Source: CBFGTA01 sp965651595 (lineage in GTDB: Bacteria; Actinomycetota; Actinomycetes; S36-B12; UBA10799). Taken from it: a stretch of DNA of 51,422 nt. This document shows positions 34,421-42,025 of this stretch, piece after piece (within the stretch, counting starts at the first letter, position 1; each line of letters opens with the position of its first letter). Below the pieces are notes generated by a model. It was not told the origin of the DNA, searched no databases, and was given only the letters and a program-made list of their open reading frames with translations. Position numbers and translations under genes: made by a program. Location: positions 1-51,422 of the forward strand of contig CBFGTA010000001.1 of assembly GCA_965651595.1 (NCBI GenBank), given 5' to 3'.

Positions 34421-35622
34421 GTCGGGGATTCGGTAGAGGCGGTGGCCTTCTTGGCCGGTTGTCTGCGGGCCGGAGTCTTGCGTGCTGCGGCGGGTGCTGC
34501 AGCTTTCTTGGCCGTCGCAGATGTTCGGGCCGGACTCCGGCGGGCTGGCGCCTTGGTGGCGGGCGCCTTCTTGGCTGCGGCGGCCTTGGCTGCGGGGGCT
34601 TTCTTAGCCGCCGGCGCCTTTCGGGCAGGGGTCTTCTTGGCGGGCGCCTGAGCGGCGGGAAGGGAATCGGAGACGAGTAGGGAGGCTCCAATCGCACCGC
34701 CGAGGTCGCCGAGTTCGGCCAACAGAACCTTGGGTGGGGACTGCGGCTTGATGAGGTGGGGCTGCGTGGCCGCCTCCACCTTGTCGACGAACGGTTGGCC
34801 GAGCCGGATACCGAGCCCCCCGCCGATGACCACGGCCTCAACGTCCGTGAGATTGACCGCTGATCCCACACCAGCCCCAAGGGCCCAGATCGCCCGATTG
34901 ACGAGCTTGGTGGCCATCTTGTCCTTGTGCTTGAGCGCTGAATACCAGACTCCACTGGCGAGGCGCGGCTTGCCCTTCTTCTTCATGATCTTGAAGAGGG
35001 AGGTCTTGTGGCCTTGTTTGACCCACTTGCGGGCCTGAATCTCCATCGCGGCTCGACCGGCATAGGCCTCCATGCAGCCGCTGCGACCGCAGGTGCAAGG
35101 AGCGCCCCCCTTGGCCTGAATGCACAGGTGACCGATCTCGCCAGCTGCTCCGCGGCCTAACCACATTTCGTCGTTGATGACCACTCCACCACCGACGCCG
35201 GTGCCGCAGAACACGCCCAGCATCGACGTGTAGGGCCGACCGGCTCCCAAGCGCAGTTCCGCTTTGACCGCCACCTGAACGTCGTTGGCGACGAACACCG
35301 GGACTCCGCCGAGACGTTTGCTCATCTCGGTGGTGAGTGGGTAGGTCAGCATCCAGCCGGGCAGGTTGCCAGCGTTGGAGACGGTGCCAGCCGAGGGGTC
35401 GACTTGACCCGGAGCACCAATTCCGGCCCCGGCGAGTAGAGAAAACTCGGCCCCGGCGTCACGCATTGCCGCCCGAACCGATTCGGCCATTTGGTCGGCT
35501 ACTCCGTCGGGTGTTCCGGTGGTGGGGGTGGGGCGTCGGTCCTGGCCGACGACCTTGTGGTTTTCGTCGACTACCACGGTTTGAATCTTCGTCCCACCGA
35601 GGTCGATGCCTGCTCTGAGCAT
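34414..35622 (-). CDS. ROK-family sugar kinase with histone-H1-like C-terminal tail
   Basis: Protein of 402 residues. Residues 1 to about 319 form a ROK kinase: ATP-binding AGIDLGGTK, AGAGIGAPGQ, FVANDVQVAVKAE (catalytic Asp), CGTGVGGG, and the ROK signature with zinc cysteines CTCGRSGCMEAYAG. A 40-residue Lys-rich insert follows (MKKKGKPRL). Residues about 320-402 are a low-complexity tail of Ala, Lys, Pro and Arg (KKAPAAK, KKAPATKAP units) like histone H1 or the HupB tail, not a normal part of ROK enzymes. ATG 35622 has GAAGGAG upstream. By context the substrate is probably N-acetylglucosamine or glucose. The tail may bind DNA or acidic polymers. Confidence 0.88.
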   Translation of the reverse strand: MLRAGIDLGGTKIQTVVVDENHKVVGQDRRPTPTTGTPDGVADQMAESVRAAMRDAGAEFSLLAGAGIGAPGQVDPSAGTVSNAGNLPGWMLTYPLTTEMSKRLGGVPVFVANDVQVAVKAELRLGAGRPYTSMLGVFCGTGVGGGVVINDEMWLGRGAAGEIGHLCIQAKGGAPCTCGRSGCMEAYAGRAAMEIQARKWVKQGHKTSLFKIMKKKGKPRLASGVWYSALKHKDKMATKLVNRAIWALGAGVGSAVNLTDVEAVVIGGGLGIRLGQPFVDKVEAATQPHLIKPQSPPKVLLAELGDLGGAIGASLLVSDSLPAAQAPAKKTPARKAPAAKKAPAAKAAAAKKAPATKAPARRSPARTSATAKKAAAPAAARKTPARRQPAKKATASTESPTT

Positions 35623-35719
35623 GCGGCTGATCTCCTTCATTCACATTCCCCGTAGGTGCGAGTCTGCCTCGGATTGGATCCTGATGCTTAGTTGGCGACC
35701 GATTTGCCGTATCGCAGCC

Positions 35720-37246
35720 CTAGCTAGAACGGTTGTCCGTGCCCGAGGATTCGACCTGCTCGGGCCATTTCCCGCCATTCACCCAGTACGCCTGAATATC
35801 GTCGAGGTCGCGGCCTTTCGTCTCGGGTGCCACCTTGAACACGAAGACCCAGGCGACGACAGCGAGTGCGGCAAACAGTCCGAAGGATCCGGCTCCGCCG
35901 ATCGTGGCCATCACCGTGAGGAAGAACTGCGCAATGAGCAGGTTGGCGAATAGGTCGGCACCGAGCATCATGCTGGAACCGTAGGCGCGCAGACGCGAAG
36001 GGAAGGATTCGGACGAGTACACCCAGACGAGGCTGCCGAAGCCGAACACGAATCCAATATTGATCAATGCCAGGCCAATGAATCCGGCCGTGATTTGCCA
36101 TCCGACGAGAGTGTCGCCTTCTTGGGACGCGAAGGTGATCACCATGATGATCTGTGCGACGATCATGATGGAGATTCCGCTGAGCAGAACGGGCCGGCGA
36201 CCCCAGCGGTCCACATAACGCATGGAGAACAGCACGGCGATCAGTGCAAACACCTGAACCAGCATCGACATCATGATGTTCTGGGTGTCGCTTTGGATTC
36301 CCATCGACTTGAAAATCTGGGGACCGTAGGTGACGGTCGCGTTGATGCCGGTTATCTGAATGAAGAAGCCCAAGACCAGCACGAACATGGTGGCCCGCCG
36401 GTACGGTTTCCTGAGCATCTCGCGCAGCGCCCCGCCTGTCTCCTCATCGTTGAGTCGTTTCAGGTTGGCGAGCTCTTCGGTGGGGTCGACAGTCGGATCA
36501 GTGCGCAGCATAGACGCGCGCGCATCGTCCCAGCGGTTCTTCATGGAGTACCAGCGGGCCGACTCCGGCAGCCGGAAGACGATCGGCAGAATAATCAACG
36601 CGGGCAGCGCGGCCAGGCCGAGCATGATTCGCCAGCTGGAATCCTCACCGCTGACCCAGAACGGATGATAGTGAGCGTAGGCGGCCCGGGTGGCTGCCTC
36701 GACTGCAGGCCCGGTGTCGTCTGGTCCCGGGCTGCCAGCAGACGCGGCGAGCACGAGAGAAAATCCGAGGCCGAGGATGATGCCAACCACGCACATCACC
36801 TGATACAGCACGAGGCTCTTGCCCCGAACTGCGGCCGGAATCGACTCGGCGACATAAACCGGAACCGCGATGAGAGAGATGCCGATGCAGAATCCAAGCA
36901 GTACCCGCGAGATGACGAGCATCTCCACATTGACTGAGAGTGCGCTGGCCAATGAGAACAGCACATAACCGGCGGCGAGCAAAACCATCGAACCCTTGCG
37001 GCCGATCTTGTTGATGAATATGCCACCGAGGACGGCGCCGACGAGTTCGCCCCACACCAACGAGGCGACCACCGTTTGGATGGTGCCATCACTGAGTCCC
37101 CAGTCGCGCTGCAGGTAGATCTGTGCACCGCCGATGACTCCACCGTCGTATCCATAGATGATGCCGAGCATGGCGGCGGTAGCCGTGATGATCACGACCG
37201 TCCTCGCCAGCTTACCCCCGGTTGCTGGACCGGCTGCTGTACTCAC
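35720..37246 (-). CDS. Sugar porter (MFS, SP family)
   Basis: Membrane protein of 508 residues with about 12 hydrophobic segments and the complete set of sugar-porter signatures: GYDGGVIGGAQ in segment 1, GGIFINKIGRKGSM in loop 2/3, PVYVAESIPAAVRG, the central PESARW, the second-half DRWGRRPVLL, and the terminal PETKGRDLDDI. It imports a sugar by proton symport. GTG 37246 is preceded by GGGGAGG. It lies 97 bases ahead of the ROK kinase, so import and phosphorylation are probably co-expressed. N-acetylglucosamine or glucose is the likely substrate by context only. Confidence 0.92.
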   Translation of the reverse strand: MSTAAGPATGGKLARTVVIITATAAMLGIIYGYDGGVIGGAQIYLQRDWGLSDGTIQTVVASLVWGELVGAVLGGIFINKIGRKGSMVLLAAGYVLFSLASALSVNVEMLVISRVLLGFCIGISLIAVPVYVAESIPAAVRGKSLVLYQVMCVVGIILGLGFSLVLAASAGSPGPDDTGPAVEAATRAAYAHYHPFWVSGEDSSWRIMLGLAALPALIILPIVFRLPESARWYSMKNRWDDARASMLRTDPTVDPTEELANLKRLNDEETGGALREMLRKPYRRATMFVLVLGFFIQITGINATVTYGPQIFKSMGIQSDTQNIMMSMLVQVFALIAVLFSMRYVDRWGRRPVLLSGISIMIVAQIIMVITFASQEGDTLVGWQITAGFIGLALINIGFVFGFGSLVWVYSSESFPSRLRAYGSSMMLGADLFANLLIAQFFLTVMATIGGAGSFGLFAALAVVAWVFVFKVAPETKGRDLDDIQAYWVNGGKWPEQVESSGTDNRSS

Positions 37247-37354
37247 GTGGCCTCCCCGGAGAGCCTCGGTTCCTGTGCTCAGTCGTGTTGCCGTGCGGTT
37301 GTCGGACGGCCGACTAGCCTCGACTAGTGATCGTTGTGCAAACGGGGCGGGATG

Positions 37355-38917
37355 TCATGTCGAACGGTTCTCGGAAGGAGCAATCTCGGCGAATGCACAG
37401 TGGACTCCGACGAGGGTGACATCGTCGCGGCGCCAGTCGACGGACCGGTCGCGGGCGGCCGACAAGACCGTCGGCACCCAGGCAGCTGGTTCGCGCGGAC
37501 CGGTGATGAGGGCCTGGGAGAGGTAGTGGTCGAGGCCGCCGTCGTCGAGCTGATCGTGGTCTCCGTTGCTACTTTCGGTCAGCCCATCGGTCCACAACGC
37601 GAGGAGATCGTCAGATTCGACGGGCAGTTGGCCGAGTTCCCATGTCCCACCGAGTTCGGACAGTAGCGGCCCCGTCAGGGTTAGGCTTGCTATACGTTGT
37701 TCGCCGCGCCAAACGCTCGGAGCCGGGTGTCCGGCGTTGAGCCATTCGAGCGTTCGTTGAGTCGGGTCAATGACGACGACGGCGAGAGTCGCGAAGTGGG
37801 CGTCATCGTTGGCGAACAGGGCCGCTGCCCGCCGGGCCAACTCCGACAACGATCCTCCTGCTTCCAGAACGCTACGGATGGTCAGCTTGAGTCGGAGTCC
37901 GGCGATTCCGGCGGCTGGGCCGTGGCCGGACACGTCCGTTATTGCCACGGCCGTTCGACCATCGGGCATCGCTATCGAGTCCCACCAGTCTCCCGCCAGC
38001 ACACCTTCGGCAGGTTGCATCTGGCCGAATATTTGCAGGCCGGGCGCCCAGGCCGTGTCGGGTCGAGACAGTTCTGCGCGAATCGCAGCCACGACAGGGC
38101 CCTCCTGGGCGAGGCCCTCCCGGGCCATCCGGGCCTCGTCGATTTCGGACACCAGTTGGCGACGCATGTGCTCGGCGTCCGCCCCGACTGCCAAGAGTTC
38201 AGGGGGTCCGTCAGGAATGATCGGCGTCTCATGGTCGCCTTCCTGGGCCACTCGACGCAGCTGTCTGCGGAGCCGGTCCAATGGGCCCAGAATCCACCAC
38301 TGGCTAGCCACCGCCGTCACGATCAGGCCCGCGAGCAGCAGTAAACCAGACACGGTCAGGGCGATGGATAGGTGGTTGGCGAAGGTGGCGAGTTGGTCGA
38401 ACTTGCTGCGCCGCTGATCGTCGATCCCGGTCTGCAGTACCCCGACGGCGTCTTCTAGCGCCTTGAACTGTTCAGCAGAAACAGGGGAGTTGAGCAGCGC
38501 ATGGGCCTGACGTGGATCTCCCTGGCGAACCTCACGAATAGCAGGCAGCGCGACCGTGTCGATCCACTGTTGCTGGATGGCGCGGGTTGCAGCGACGAAG
38601 TCGTCGACGATCGGGTAGTCGTCGCCGAGCAGATTCGTCAGTTCGTCGTAGTAGTCCTGCGACGCAGTGCGGGCTTGGCGGAATGGTGCCAGGCTGGCTG
38701 GCCGACCCGTGACGATGTAGTTGCGGACGCCTCGCTCAAGTTGTGGCACAGCGGCAGCCAGATCGTTCGCAACGTTTGAGGCTGGCTGCAGTTGCTGAGC
38801 GACTTGTTGGGCGCGGTCTTGAGCTTCTAGGAACTGGCTGCTGGTGGCGACTGCAGCCACGAGGAGGACGATGAACCCGACGATCGCCATAATCGTGACT
38901 CGGGTCCGCAGCCTCAC
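37355..38917 (-). CDS. Membrane-bound SpoIIE-type PP2C phosphatase with CHASE3-like sensor
   Basis: Protein of 520 residues: a membrane segment at about 8-28, an extracytoplasmic helical sensor (about 30-180, CHASE3-like, with VRNYIVTGRPASLAPF), a second membrane segment at about 185-210, a HAMP-like linker, and a PP2C/SpoIIE domain to the end. Metal-binding aspartates lie in LAGDWWDSI, AITDVSGHG and WTDGLTES. Such proteins dephosphorylate anti-sigma antagonists and so control alternative sigma factors. No anti-sigma or antagonist gene is adjacent. The start is GTG 38917, without a clear ribosome-binding site. It lies upstream of the sugar porter by 108 bases on the same strand. Confidence 0.88.
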   Translation of the reverse strand: MRLRTRVTIMAIVGFIVLLVAAVATSSQFLEAQDRAQQVAQQLQPASNVANDLAAAVPQLERGVRNYIVTGRPASLAPFRQARTASQDYYDELTNLLGDDYPIVDDFVAATRAIQQQWIDTVALPAIREVRQGDPRQAHALLNSPVSAEQFKALEDAVGVLQTGIDDQRRSKFDQLATFANHLSIALTVSGLLLLAGLIVTAVASQWWILGPLDRLRRQLRRVAQEGDHETPIIPDGPPELLAVGADAEHMRRQLVSEIDEARMAREGLAQEGPVVAAIRAELSRPDTAWAPGLQIFGQMQPAEGVLAGDWWDSIAMPDGRTAVAITDVSGHGPAAGIAGLRLKLTIRSVLEAGGSLSELARRAAALFANDDAHFATLAVVVIDPTQRTLEWLNAGHPAPSVWRGEQRIASLTLTGPLLSELGGTWELGQLPVESDDLLALWTDGLTESSNGDHDQLDDGGLDHYLSQALITGPREPAAWVPTVLSAARDRSVDWRRDDVTLVGVHCAFAEIAPSENRST

Positions 38918-38992
38918 ATGCGCGAGGCTACAAGATTACGGCCTGGCGTGCCCTCCTCATGCAGTCACTGCACCGTTGCCCACGTACACCCG

Positions 38993-39622
38993 TCAGCGGT
39001 CGGCCTTGCGCTCCTTGCGAGGTGGTTTGCCGTTCTCCCAGAGGAACTTGGCGGGGTTGACTTGCTGCTTGCCTTTCAGAACCTCGAAGTGAAGGTGAGG
39101 CCCTGAGCTATTGCCGGTCGAGCCGACTTGACCGATGGACTGGCCGCGCTCGACCTTGTCGCCGGTGCTGACACCCATCGACGATAGGTGCGCGTACTTG
39201 GTGCGCAGGCCGTTGTCATGGCGGATGGTGATGACTTGGCCGTAGGCACCTTCCCACTCGGCCTGAACGACGGTACCGCTGTCTGCGGCGAGGACGGGAG
39301 TGCCAGACGAGGCGGCGAAGTCGAGACCGGTGTGTTGGCCTGAGCTCCAGCGGTGGCCGCTCTGACCGAAGTGTGCCGTGAGGGTATAACGCTTGGTGAT
39401 GGGGGAAGTCAGCGGCATGACCTTGGTCTTGGCGACCACGGGAGTGTCTGCGACCGTCTCGGGGATTGTGCCCTCGTAGGCGTGTGACGGTATCGAGGCG
39501 CCAGCGGTAATTGCTGCTGCGGCAATACTGGCCCCGACAGTCCTGACGATGATCTGCTGGCGCGTCATCGACGAGTGGTGCCGGTTGATGCGGCGGTCTC
39601 GGCGGGAACGTTCCTGCGACAT
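38993..39622 (-). CDS. Secreted M23 (LytM) peptidase
   Basis: Protein of 209 residues. A basic N-terminus and one hydrophobic stretch (VGASIAAAAITAGASIP) form an export signal. The mature part is a single M23 domain with the zinc motifs HTGLDF (HxxxD) and PHLHFE (HxH), so both are intact for a peptidoglycan endopeptidase. I chose ATG 39622, which has GGAGG upstream; the frame is open 12 codons further. The 3' end is basic (KERKADR). It may trim or activate wall turnover. An unusually long upstream region (380 bases) holds repeats at 39736-39901. Confidence 0.92.
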   Translation of the reverse strand: MSQERSRRDRRINRHHSSMTRQQIIVRTVGASIAAAAITAGASIPSHAYEGTIPETVADTPVVAKTKVMPLTSPITKRYTLTAHFGQSGHRWSSGQHTGLDFAASSGTPVLAADSGTVVQAEWEGAYGQVITIRHDNGLRTKYAHLSSMGVSTGDKVERGQSIGQVGSTGNSSGPHLHFEVLKGKQQVNPAKFLWENGKPPRKERKADR

Positions 39623-40001
39623 CGAGTGACCTCCAAGGGTATGCCACGCGCGGTTCATGCGGGGACTTCACTGCGGGAGATGGGCCACCAGAACGAGCGC
39701 CATAGGGACAGGCCTCGCTAGCTGCGGAATGCGGTGGCTGTGACGGGAGCGACGTACATGCGCTCCTGATGTAGTTGTTGCGCTGCGTCTTTCCCAGGTC
39801 AGGAGCTCATCAAAACCCGAGAAACGCACAAAACGGACGAATCGGCTGTGACTTGCCTCTCAGGCAGTAGCAGTGCAGCTGCAGCTGTAACCGGAGCGAC
39901 GGCGTATCGTGGGATCGGCAGCTAACGTACGCTGACTGGTGGCTTGGTGGGCCTCTCAGCCGTGCGTCACTAAACCCCGATCAGGGATAGGTGGTCCATC
40001 C
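39623..40001. other. Divergent intergenic region M23 peptidase-aminotransferase
   Basis: 379 bases with no gene. It contains two related 19-bp sequences (39736-39754 and 39883-39901), a hairpin GGAGCG/CGCTCC at 39746-39766, and the alternating GCAGCTGCAGCTG at 39875-39887. I compared it with the c-di-AMP (ydaO) riboswitch that often precedes actinobacterial wall hydrolases and could not make a match. Confidence 0.45.
39736..39901 (-). repeat. Pair of related 19-bp sequences upstream of the M23 peptidase gene
   Basis: GGCTGTGACGGGAGCGACG (39736-39754) and AGCTGTAACCGGAGCGACG (39883-39901) agree at 16 of 19 positions in the same direction, 147 bases apart. A partial third copy, GGCTGTGAC, lies at about 39844-39852. 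The GTAAC/GTGAC core recalls sites of wall-stress response regulators such as MtrA, but this is only a resemblance. Confidence 0.35.
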
Positions 40002-41156
40002 ATGACACGTCCGCTGGGTCGGTCAGTACTGCGGTCGGCGCCGAGCTACCGGGCTGGCGCCCGAGCTGAAGGGCTTGCGGGATTGACTCCGTACAAGCTC
40101 TCTTCCAACGAAATGCCTCACGCCCCTCTACCGTCAGTAGCGCGAGCGCTCGACGCCGCCACCCAGGAAGTGAACCGCTATCCCGATCCGGCCAGCACAG
40201 AATTGCGGTCAGCCATCGCCGACTTCCACCAGGTCGAGCCCGACAACATCGCGGTGGCCACCGGTGCCGTGGCCCTGTGCTATCAGGTGGCGCTGTCGAC
40301 AGCAGTGGCCGATATTGGGAGTCAGGGGGATGGCCTTGCCGGAAACCCGGCAGAAATTGTCTTCGCGTGGCGTTCGTTCGAGGCGTATCCCATTGTGGCG
40401 GCAGTGGCCGGAGCTCGCCCCCGCCCGATCCCGTTGCGTGATGGATTCTCACACGACTTGTCGGCCATGGCTGCAGCAATCAACGAGCGCACCCGAGTCG
40501 TGTTCGTGTGCTCGCCCAACAATCCCACCGGAACTGTCGTGTCGGCCGCCGAATTTGATCATTTCATGCACCAGGTGCCCCCGCATGTCGTGGTCGTGCT
40601 CGATGAGGCCTACGGCGAGTATTGCCGGGACCGGCAAGCAGTCACGGGCGGACGCTTATTCGAAAAATGGCCCAACCTGCTGGCCTTGCGCACGTTCTCG
40701 AAAGCCTACGGCCTGGCGGGCCTACGGGTCGGATATGCGGTTGGCAACACCGAACTGGTGGAGGTGGTGAACGCGAGTGCATTGCCGTTTGGGGTGTCCG
40801 GACCAGCAAGCGCAGCGGCCGTCGCGTCGCTGGCCGCTGCCGCTGAACTAGGCGAACGGGTGGAAGCAACAGTCGCAGATCGCTCGGCCCTGGTCGTGGG
40901 ATTGCGGGAGCGAGGTTGGAACGTGCCCGATACCGAAGCCAATTTCGTGTGGCTACCCGTGGGTGAGTACACCGAACAACTGGTCGCGGCCTGCGATGCC
41001 CGAGCGTTGGCCGTGCGGGGATTCCCCGGGGAGGGCATTCGGGTGACAGTGGGTGAACCCGAGGCAGTGGCCCGCTTTCTCGCCACCATCGATGAGTTCA
41101 CCGACCACGTCATGACCCGTGGGGCTTCGCTCCACTCTCGGGTCACGAAAGGGTGA
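40002..41156 (+). CDS. Histidinol-phosphate/aromatic aminotransferase-like PLP enzyme
   Basis: Fold-type I aminotransferase of 384 residues with HisC-like motifs: KLSSNEMPHAPLPSV, YPDPASTELR, VCSPNNPTGTV, VVLDEAYGEY and the PLP-lysine segment FSKAYGLAGLRVGY. Actinobacterial relatives are annotated as HisC or as phenylalanine/aromatic aminotransferase Pat; the sequence alone does not decide. I start at ATG 40002 (GATAGGTGG upstream); the frame is open to 39939. The stop lies three bases before the start of an omega-amidase-like gene, which suggests a glutamine-dependent transaminase acting on a keto acid. Confidence 0.87.
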   Translation: MTRPLGRSVLRSAPSYRAGARAEGLAGLTPYKLSSNEMPHAPLPSVARALDAATQEVNRYPDPASTELRSAIADFHQVEPDNIAVATGAVALCYQVALSTAVADIGSQGDGLAGNPAEIVFAWRSFEAYPIVAAVAGARPRPIPLRDGFSHDLSAMAAAINERTRVVFVCSPNNPTGTVVSAAEFDHFMHQVPPHVVVVLDEAYGEYCRDRQAVTGGRLFEKWPNLLALRTFSKAYGLAGLRVGYAVGNTELVEVVNASALPFGVSGPASAAAVASLAAAAELGERVEATVADRSALVVGLRERGWNVPDTEANFVWLPVGEYTEQLVAACDARALAVRGFPGEGIRVTVGEPEAVARFLATIDEFTDHVMTRGASLHSRVTKG

Positions 41157-41159
41157 ATC

Positions 41160-41957
41160 ATGCCAACCATTAGCCTTGTTCAGCTGAAAGTCGACGCCTG
41201 CGAATCGCTCAACGAGCGCGTCAGCACGGCCGAGCGACTCATCGGGCAGGCCAGCGACGAGACCGAGTTGATCGTTTTGCCGGAACTTTGGCAGACGGGT
41301 CCGTTCTTGGTCGAACAGACTCTGCACCTCGCCCAACCCCTTGATGGGCCGTTCGTCGAAACTGTCTCCATGTGGGCGCGGGAGCGCGGGGCGTGGATTC
41401 ATGGCGGATCGTTCCTGGAACGCGACGGCAGCGACGTGTACAACACGGCCGTCTTGGTGAGTCCCGACGGGGACCTCGTTGCGCACTACCGCAAGATTCA
41501 CCGATTCGGCTTCGACGCTGGAGAAGCACGGGTACTGACGGCCGGGCGCGACGTTGTGTGCGTGGAAACACCGCTCGGGCGCACGGCGCTCGCTACCTGC
41601 TACGACCTGCGATTCCCGGAACTGTTTCGCGCTTTCGTTGACGCTGGCGCTACCGCGGTTGTCGTAGCCAGCGGGTGGCCCCTGGTTCGCAAGCAGGCGT
41701 GGTCGGTCATGGTGCAGTCACGAGCCATGGAGAACCAAATGTGGGTCGTCGGCTGCAACCAGGTCGGCAATCAAGGCGGGGTCGAACTCGGCGGGGACAC
41801 GGTCGTGGTGAGCCCGCGGGGCGATCGGATGGCCGAAGTTCATCCGAGCATCGCGTCGAATGTTCTGTGTGAAGCAACCATTGACCCTGACGAGCCAGCC
41901 GGGGTTCGCGCCAGCTTCCCGGCGCTCAAGGATCGCCGCACCGGCCTGTTTGCTTGA
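41160..41957 (+). CDS. Carbon-nitrogen hydrolase (omega-amidase/nitrilase superfamily)
   Basis: Protein of 265 residues with the Glu-Lys-Cys triad of the nitrilase superfamily: E in IVLPELWQTG, K in HYRKIHRFGFD and C in ATCYDLRFPELFR. The latter motif resembles Nit2/omega-amidases that hydrolyse alpha-ketoglutaramate, the product of glutamine transaminases. ATG 41160 follows the aminotransferase stop by three bases, with AAAGGG upstream, so the two form an operon. A deaminated-glutathione amidase or other aliphatic amidase is a possible alternative. The gene converges on the copper/CtaG gene. Confidence 0.88.
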   Translation: MPTISLVQLKVDACESLNERVSTAERLIGQASDETELIVLPELWQTGPFLVEQTLHLAQPLDGPFVETVSMWARERGAWIHGGSFLERDGSDVYNTAVLVSPDGDLVAHYRKIHRFGFDAGEARVLTAGRDVVCVETPLGRTALATCYDLRFPELFRAFVDAGATAVVVASGWPLVRKQAWSVMVQSRAMENQMWVVGCNQVGNQGGVELGGDTVVVSPRGDRMAEVHPSIASNVLCEATIDPDEPAGVRASFPALKDRRTGLFA

Positions 41958-42025
41958 ACCGTGCCAGCACGTGCCAGCAGTGACTAGTTCCGTTTCCTGC
42001 AGGAGAAGAGCGGCTTCTTTCCGAA

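Noticed and set aside
39623..40001. c-di-AMP (ydaO) riboswitch before the M23 peptidase
   Set aside because: A CAGCTAAC segment at about 39919-39926 recalls the 3' part of the motif but is on the opposite strand, and no matching 5' half is found.
41958..42025. Small AGAAG/CTTCT hairpin with trailing T residues after the omega-amidase gene
   Set aside because: The stem (42004-42018) is only five pairs and too weak to call a terminator.
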